A stretch of 64,000 bases of DNA from WTFY01 sp964614915 (GTDB taxonomy: Bacteria; Pseudomonadota; Gammaproteobacteria; UBA4575). This document shows positions 59,518 to 64,000 of this stretch, one piece after another. Under the pieces are notes generated by a model that was not told the origin of the DNA, made no database searches, and worked only from the letters and a program-made list of their open reading frames with translations. The stretch lies in NCBI GenBank assembly GCA_964614915.1, contig CAZTNC010000008.1, positions 62,001 through 126,000 of the forward strand. The letters run 5' to 3'. The position numbers and the translations under genes were made by a program. The stretch's first letter is position 1, and each line of letters opens with the position of its first letter.

Positions 59518-60681
59518 TCAGTGCAAAGCTCTTGCATCAATCATTTCCTGCAACAGTTGCAACCGGGCATGTTCCAGCCTATCCGCAACTTCTCCATTTC
59601 TGACTCCATCGCTGATCCACTGCTGTACATCGATCTCATCGATTCGCTTTGATGCGAGCTGCAGCCAGTCTGCCTGGGGGTACTGGTTTTCCTTTTCCAG
59701 GCTTTTGTAAATTACAGAAAATATCTGCAACAGGTCGACAAAACGCTCCGGCCTTCTTCTCTCATCAAGCCTGCGCAACAGACCCAGCAAGGCCTCTGCA
59801 TCCAGTTCAAATACACGATGACATGCATGCTGCAGTTCTGCGGTAAGCTCAAGCAACTCCCTGCATGCATTCGGCAACCCGGGCTGTCGGGCCAAGCACG
59901 AGACACCTTGCGTATCCTCTTCGCGTCGATGGAAATAGAGGCCTCCAATCAGGGACGAAAACCGCACGCACGGTTTGTCCGTCAATGAGGAAATCCGTTC
60001 CAGTGCCAACAATGCCGATGTACGTGCGGACTCGACGGAAAACGCACACCCGACCTCCCCAAAAATTTGCTCCAGCGCCTGTAAGCGGTGCAAGGTGGAA
60101 AAAAACACCCCGGGCGAGTCTGTGGCCAGAGCCCCCAGCGTTTCCTCCCAGATACGTTCTGCAGAAATCTCCCGCAGCTCTCCCGTCCTGACCATGTCGT
60201 GCATCAACCGCATGGTTTCTTCCGCGATGCTGAATCCCTGCCTTGCAAACCTGGCGGCAAAACGAGCGACCCGCAGAATGCGAAGTGGATCCTCGACAAA
60301 TGCAGCAGAAACGTGACGAAGACTCCGCGCCTTCAAGTCCGGCTGTCCCCCGTGGGGGTCAATGATGTCTCCTGACTGGCTTTTTGCCATGGCGTTGATC
60401 GTCAGGTCACGGCGGAGCAGATCGTCCTTCAGGCTGACGTCCGGGGATGCATGCACCTCGAATCCGTAATAACCACTGCCTTTTTTCCGTTCAGTACGGG
60501 CCAAGGCGTATTCCTCACCGGTTTCCGGGTGCAGGAAAACCGGAAAATCCCTTCCAACCTGGCGGTATCCCAAACTCACCATTTCCTCGGCACTGGAGCC
60601 GACGACTACCCAGTCCCGTTCCTTGACAGGCAACCCCAACAGTTCATCACGAACAGCGCCACCCACGAGATAGACCTCCAT
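59518..60681 (-). CDS. cca: CCA tRNA nucleotidyltransferase, HD site degraded
   Basis: A 387-residue CCA-adding enzyme. The nucleotidyltransferase head is intact: YLVGGAVRDELLG, VKERDWVVVG, RRDLTINAMA, DPLRILRVARFAARF and REISAERIWEE. The C-terminal half resembles E. coli Cca (VRFSSLIGGL, LPNACRELLELTAELQHACH), but the HD pair found in FATLCHDLGKG is replaced by Gly-Gly (59941-59946), so phosphohydrolase activity is probably lost. CCA addition should be retained. I chose ATG at 60681 over GTG at 60687. It converges with uppP and diverges from the lipoprotein peptidase gene. Confidence 0.92.
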   Translation of the reverse strand: MEVYLVGGAVRDELLGLPVKERDWVVVGSSAEEMVSLGYRQVGRDFPVFLHPETGEEYALARTERKKGSGYYGFEVHASPDVSLKDDLLRRDLTINAMAKSQSGDIIDPHGGQPDLKARSLRHVSAAFVEDPLRILRVARFAARFARQGFSIAEETMRLMHDMVRTGELREISAERIWEETLGALATDSPGVFFSTLHRLQALEQIFGEVGCAFSVESARTSALLALERISSLTDKPCVRFSSLIGGLYFHRREEDTQGVSCLARQPGLPNACRELLELTAELQHACHRVFELDAEALLGLLRRLDERRRPERFVDLLQIFSVIYKSLEKENQYPQADWLQLASKRIDEIDVQQWISDGVRNGEVADRLEHARLQLLQEMIDARALH

Positions 60682-60714
60682 AATCACATCCGTTGTTTGT
60701 GATAACGTGAATGC

Positions 60715-61758
60715 ATGATGACAAATTCCAGCCGGTTGCTCACTCTGGTTTTACTGGTCAATTTTTGTACAGGCTGTAGCACGATCGGTTTCTACTACCA
60801 GTCCACCGCCGGTCATTTGGCCCTGTTATCCAAACGTGAACCTATCGCCGACATCGTAAATGATTCTACACGTGACAAAAAACTAATCGAGCAATTAATC
60901 CTGGCACAGGAACTGCGCACTTTTGCAAATACTGATCTCAAGCTACCAGAGAATCGGAGTTACCGCAGTTATATCCAGCTGGAGAAACGGTATGTTGCAT
61001 GGCATGTTTTCGCTACGCCCGAGTTTTCGATCAGGTTGCGAAAATGGTGCTTTCTGGCAATCGACTGCATGCAGTATCGCAGGTACTTTGACGAGCACAA
61101 GGCCAGAGCCTATGCCGCAAAGCTTACGGCTGCAGGGCAAGATGTATACGTGACCGGCGTGCCGGCCTACTCTACTCTGGCCCCGCTAGTCAGCAGCATG
61201 CTTGATCAAGGTGAAATCGCGACAGCGTCCTATATCTTTCATGAACTCGCGCACCAGCAATTGTATGTACACAGCAACTCTACCTTCAACGAATCCTTTG
61301 CTACTGCGGTAGAGGAACTTGGTGTACGTCACTGGCTGCAGCATCAAGGGAAACAAGAAGAACTGTTGAGATATGAAGACTGGCTGGCTCAGAAAACAGC
61401 CTTCGCAAACTTGATCATTAATGCGAGGCGGAAATTCCACGCGCTGTATGAAAGCGGCCTTTCCACCAAGATGATGCGCAGCCAGAAACAAGAGCTGATC
61501 AATGAACTCAAGCAACGTTTTGAGAACCTGAGACAGTCCAACAGTGCGTTGCAACGCTACAAAAAATGGATGTCTGGGCCATTGAACAATGCACAGCTGG
61601 GAGTCATCGCCGTATATCGGGATCAGGTCCCCGCTTTCAAACAACTGTTTACAGCATGCAATAGTAATTTCGAGAAGTTTTACCTTCGTGCAGAAGAAAT
61701 TTCAAAGCTGACGGCAAAAGAACGTAAATCGGCACTCGAGGTGTCGCAGGAGTGCTGA
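60715..61758 (+). CDS. predicted zinc aminopeptidase, lipoprotein (COG4324 type)
   Basis: A 347-residue protein with a lipoprotein signal (LLVNFCTGC at about 13-21), so it is probably anchored in the membrane facing the periplasm. The metallopeptidase site is SYIFHELAHQQLYV (HExxH) with a downstream FNESFATAVEE glutamate, and STAGHLALLSKREPI at the start is typical of the family once called predicted aminopeptidase. Substrates are unknown. It diverges from cca and its stop abuts the convergent epimerase-like gene. Confidence 0.87.
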   Translation: MMTNSSRLLTLVLLVNFCTGCSTIGFYYQSTAGHLALLSKREPIADIVNDSTRDKKLIEQLILAQELRTFANTDLKLPENRSYRSYIQLEKRYVAWHVFATPEFSIRLRKWCFLAIDCMQYRRYFDEHKARAYAAKLTAAGQDVYVTGVPAYSTLAPLVSSMLDQGEIATASYIFHELAHQQLYVHSNSTFNESFATAVEELGVRHWLQHQGKQEELLRYEDWLAQKTAFANLIINARRKFHALYESGLSTKMMRSQKQELINELKQRFENLRQSNSALQRYKKWMSGPLNNAQLGVIAVYRDQVPAFKQLFTACNSNFEKFYLRAEEISKLTAKERKSALEVSQEC

Positions 61759-62694
61759 TCAGCGCTTGCTGCGAAACCTCTCATAATCCGTATCTCTTGA
61801 CTGGTCCAGCAGGTAGCTTGGAGCAACCGTTTCCAATGGTGTCGAACAGTGCTCCCCTCCCGGACAAATGCTGTGGGTCTGCAAGGAACGATAGTTGTCT
61901 ACAGAAAACGGCTTTCCGGGGATAAATTCGAAAAAATATGCTTGCAACTTCGACAGACTTTTCGGCAAGCCAAGTACTTTTGTTTTGGTGCCACAAAGTT
62001 CCGCCGTGTACTCCACAAGTTGCTTTAGGGTATATCTTTTGGGACCACACAGATCGATTCGGGATCCATAGGTCTCCGGATCGTCAAGTGCATCCGTCAT
62101 GGCGCTTGCGACATCGCCCACATAAACGGGAGCCATCATTGTATCCGCACATGCGAGAGGGAAAATCCCCGGGGCTAGCTTGAGGAGAATCGCAAAACGG
62201 TTCAAGAAATTGTCCTGCGGGCCAAATATCACAGACGGCCTGAAACTGGTGACTGCAATCTGGTTCCCGGCAGTGTGCACATAATTTTCAGCTTCGCCCT
62301 TGGTGCGTGAATAAAAACTTTTCCCTTCAAGGCTTGCATTGAGCGCACTCATGTGAAGGAGTCTTGGAATTTTATGGTTTCGGCACGCTTCGACGACCTT
62401 GTGCGCCAACTCTACGTGAGCCCTGCGAAACCCTTCACCCTTGCGGCCTTTTTCGTTAAGAATACCAACTAGATTGATCACTGCTTTGCAATCGCGAACA
62501 CAGTCACTCAGCTGAGGCGTATCGTGAACATCGCATTCAACAATCTGGGTACCCGGCAATACCAGCAAATCTCGACACCGTTCCCGGTGACGGGAAAGAA
62601 TCCTGACTCGATGGCCGTGTTTCACGAGTTCCGCACATAGCCGGCTGCCCACGAAACCGGTTCCACCAAGTACACAAACGGCTGAGGCCCTCAT
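61759..62694 (-). CDS. NAD(P)-binding epimerase-like protein, complex I NDUFA9-like family
   Basis: A 311-residue atypical SDR. It has the Rossmann motif LGGTGFVGSRLC, VINLVGILNEKG, the YSRTKGEAE active-site-like segment (Y-x3-K) and FRPSVIFGPQDNFLNRF, a signature of the NDUFA9-like group. Mitochondrial NDUFA9 is a structural complex I subunit; the bacterial proteins may act on quinone or lipid substrates. I chose ATG at 62694 just before the Rossmann fold. The last residue is followed at once by the convergent peptidase gene's stop. Confidence 0.85.
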   Translation of the reverse strand: MRASAVCVLGGTGFVGSRLCAELVKHGHRVRILSRHRERCRDLLVLPGTQIVECDVHDTPQLSDCVRDCKAVINLVGILNEKGRKGEGFRRAHVELAHKVVEACRNHKIPRLLHMSALNASLEGKSFYSRTKGEAENYVHTAGNQIAVTSFRPSVIFGPQDNFLNRFAILLKLAPGIFPLACADTMMAPVYVGDVASAMTDALDDPETYGSRIDLCGPKRYTLKQLVEYTAELCGTKTKVLGLPKSLSKLQAYFFEFIPGKPFSVDNYRSLQTHSICPGGEHCSTPLETVAPSYLLDQSRDTDYERFRSKR

Positions 62695-62858
62695 ATAACG
62701 ATTCCGCCAGTGTTTACCAAATCGCTTGTTCATGGGGACTAGAACCCCCAGGCACTATTTTACATGCTACTCCTGACTCCTTCGCGCAGGCAATGAAACA
62801 GGGCTGAGGGTTACCCGCAACATGAATCCCGAACTGATTGCATGGTGCCTCGTGCTGA

Positions 62859-64000
62859 CTACGAACTGCTATCGTCGATAGCACGGTGGCCAATGTCCGT
62901 GCGATAGAACATTTGCGGCCATGAAATCTGGTGTACGAGACCGTAGGCACGTTGCTGCGCCTGCAGTACCGTGTCTCCCAGTGCCGTGGCACATAAAACA
63001 CGCCCGCCACTGGTCAATATCCTCCCGTCGTGCTCGCAGGTCCCGGCATGAAAGACTTTTTGAACAGGCGTCTCCCGGGACTGAGACAGGCCTTGAATCA
63101 CCGCTCCTTTTTCGTAAGCGTCAAGCGGATATCCGCCGGCAGCCAATACCACCCCCAGCGCTGTTCGTGCATCCCATTGGATGACGTGTTGATCCAGCTG
63201 TTTGGCCAAGGCGGCAAGGCAAAGCTCTGCAAGGTCCGATTGCATGCGCATCAAGATTGGCTGTGCCTCCGGATCCCCAAAACGGCAGTTGAATTCAAGT
63301 ACGTGCGGATTTTCCTGAGCGTCGATCATCACGCCTGCATAGAGAAACCCGAGATAGGGGGTCCCTTGTTCGGCAAATCCGCGGACTGTGGGATAGATAA
63401 TTTTTTCCAATATGCGCTGGTGCAATGCTTCACTCACGATCGGAGCAGGCGAGTATGCACCCATGCCGCCAGTATTAGGCCCTACGTCGCCTACATCGCG
63501 CTTTTTGTGGTCTTGGGAGGTGGCCATCGACAATACATGTTCGCCATCTGACATACAGATGAAACTGGCTTCCTCACCCTGGATAAAGTCTTCTACAACA
63601 ATGCTCTTCCCCGCGTTTCCAAAACGTTCCCCGCTTAGCATTTGCTTTGCACTGTCCAACGCGTGGTTGTGGTCCTGAGCAATGATGACGCCTTTGCCCG
63701 CAGCCAGTCCGTCGGCCTTGACCACCATCGGCACAGGCCTGGACACGATATAGTCATGAGCCTCTGCAAAATCCGAAAACACTGCATAGTCAGCCGTCGG
63801 AATACAGTGTTTTTTCATAAACTGCTTAGCAAAGGACTTGGATCCTTCAAGCCGGGCTGTCGCAGCGACCGGACCAAATATCGGCAAATGCTCATTTTCG
63901 AACTGATCAACAATCCCTTCCACCAGCGGGGTTTCAGGCCCTACCAAAGTAAGATCAATATTTTGCCGCTTTGCAAAATCGAGCAATGCCGGGATATCTT
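62859..64000 (-). CDS. purD: phosphoribosylamine-glycine ligase (partial, N-terminus missing)
   Basis: The last 380 or so residues of PurD; the frame runs off the right edge. GPETPLVEGIVDQFE, SKSFAKQFMKKHCIPTA, VVKADGLAAGKGVII, SQDHKKRDVGDVGPNTGGMGAYSPAP, EFNCRFGDPEAQPIL and GVVLAAGGYPL are the family's ATP-grasp motifs. It joins glycine to phosphoribosylamine in purine synthesis. The C-terminus (ISWPQMFYRTDIGHRAID) is complete, and purH, a common neighbour, would lie outside the window. Confidence 0.96.
   Translation of the reverse strand, partial: DIPALLDFAKRQNIDLTLVGPETPLVEGIVDQFENEHLPIFGPVAATARLEGSKSFAKQFMKKHCIPTADYAVFSDFAEAHDYIVSRPVPMVVKADGLAAGKGVIIAQDHNHALDSAKQMLSGERFGNAGKSIVVEDFIQGEEASFICMSDGEHVLSMATSQDHKKRDVGDVGPNTGGMGAYSPAPIVSEALHQRILEKIIYPTVRGFAEQGTPYLGFLYAGVMIDAQENPHVLEFNCRFGDPEAQPILMRMQSDLAELCLAALAKQLDQHVIQWDARTALGVVLAAGGYPLDAYEKGAVIQGLSQSRETPVQKVFHAGTCEHDGRILTSGGRVLCATALGDTVLQAQQRAYGLVHQISWPQMFYRTDIGHRAIDDSSS

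Noticed and set aside
1..64000. tRNA, rRNA, CRISPR, insertion sequence, prophage, toxin-antitoxin or defence genes
   Set aside because: I looked through the intergenic regions and the proteins and found none; the MORN/YwqK-like segment at 21141 is part of a membrane-anchored protein and not an antitoxin next to a toxin.

Overview
The window reads as chromosomal DNA of a sulfur-oxidising, probably chemolithoautotrophic gammaproteobacterium (Chromatiales/Thiotrichales-like). The main evidence is a DsrL-type oxidoreductase, a DsrC-family protein, DsrS, siroheme synthase CysG, a complete aprMBA adenylylsulfate reductase locus, an orphan CbbQ-type ATPase, a pyrophosphate-type phosphofructokinase and a cbb3 oxidase. 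Housekeeping genes (gltBD, pepN, tatD, trhO, adk, ilvB, cca, uppP, purD) look gammaproteobacterial. I saw no tRNA, rRNA, CRISPR array, insertion sequence, phage or plasmid gene. Both ends cut genes: a PiuC-like hydroxylase on the left and purD on the right.

Layout. 0-6.4 kb: partial PiuC, dsrL, a DsrC homologue with an unusual cysteine pattern, a GNAT enzyme, a 2-oxoglutarate oxygenase and conserved hypotheticals. 6.2-14 kb: a TrpD2-like protein, a Sel1 protein, then a tight MoxR ATPase / VWA-metallopeptidase-like / dsrS / cysG series that looks like a maturation and siroheme module for reverse sulfite reduction, followed by a DUF1295 membrane protein. 14.3-20.3 kb: gltBD. 20.3-23.1 kb: small proteins, an inactive-looking L,D-transpeptidase-like protein and glycerate kinase. 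23.3-30.8 kb: a molybdopterin oxidoreductase with an NAD-type reductase, then a yip1-ccoNOQP operon whose ccoN seems to start at CTG. 31-47.6 kb: fabA, a TonB-dependent receptor, CDGSH protein, pepN, trhO-tatD-bolA, Nudix, SseA, a cysteine-rich protein coupled to a 2Fe-2S flavoprotein, YfcE-like phosphoesterase, adk, pfp and a lipoprotein. 47.6-57 kb: ilvB, aprMBA, cbbQ, a second copy of the cysteine-rich family coupled to a uracil-DNA-glycosylase-like gene, a small conserved protein, a Rieske ferredoxin and a ferredoxin reductase. 57-64 kb: housekeeping genes.

How it fits together. DsrL, DsrS, CysG and the DsrC-like protein belong to or support the cytoplasmic oxidation of stored or bound sulfur to sulfite. 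AprMBA would carry sulfite on to APS. None of dsrAB, dsrEFH, dsrMKJOP, sat or RuBisCO lies in the window, so these accessory genes are dispersed. Electrons could leave through AprM and end at the cbb3 oxidase.

The least explained feature is a pair of paralogous four-cysteine proteins (42417-42824 and 54720-55202) that align without gaps over about 130 residues. One is translationally coupled to a flavoprotein with degraded NAD motifs and the other lies next to the apr locus. Several other proteins keep a fold but lose catalytic residues: the L,D-transpeptidase-like protein, the DUF2201 zincin, the CCA enzyme's HD site and the DsrC C-terminus.
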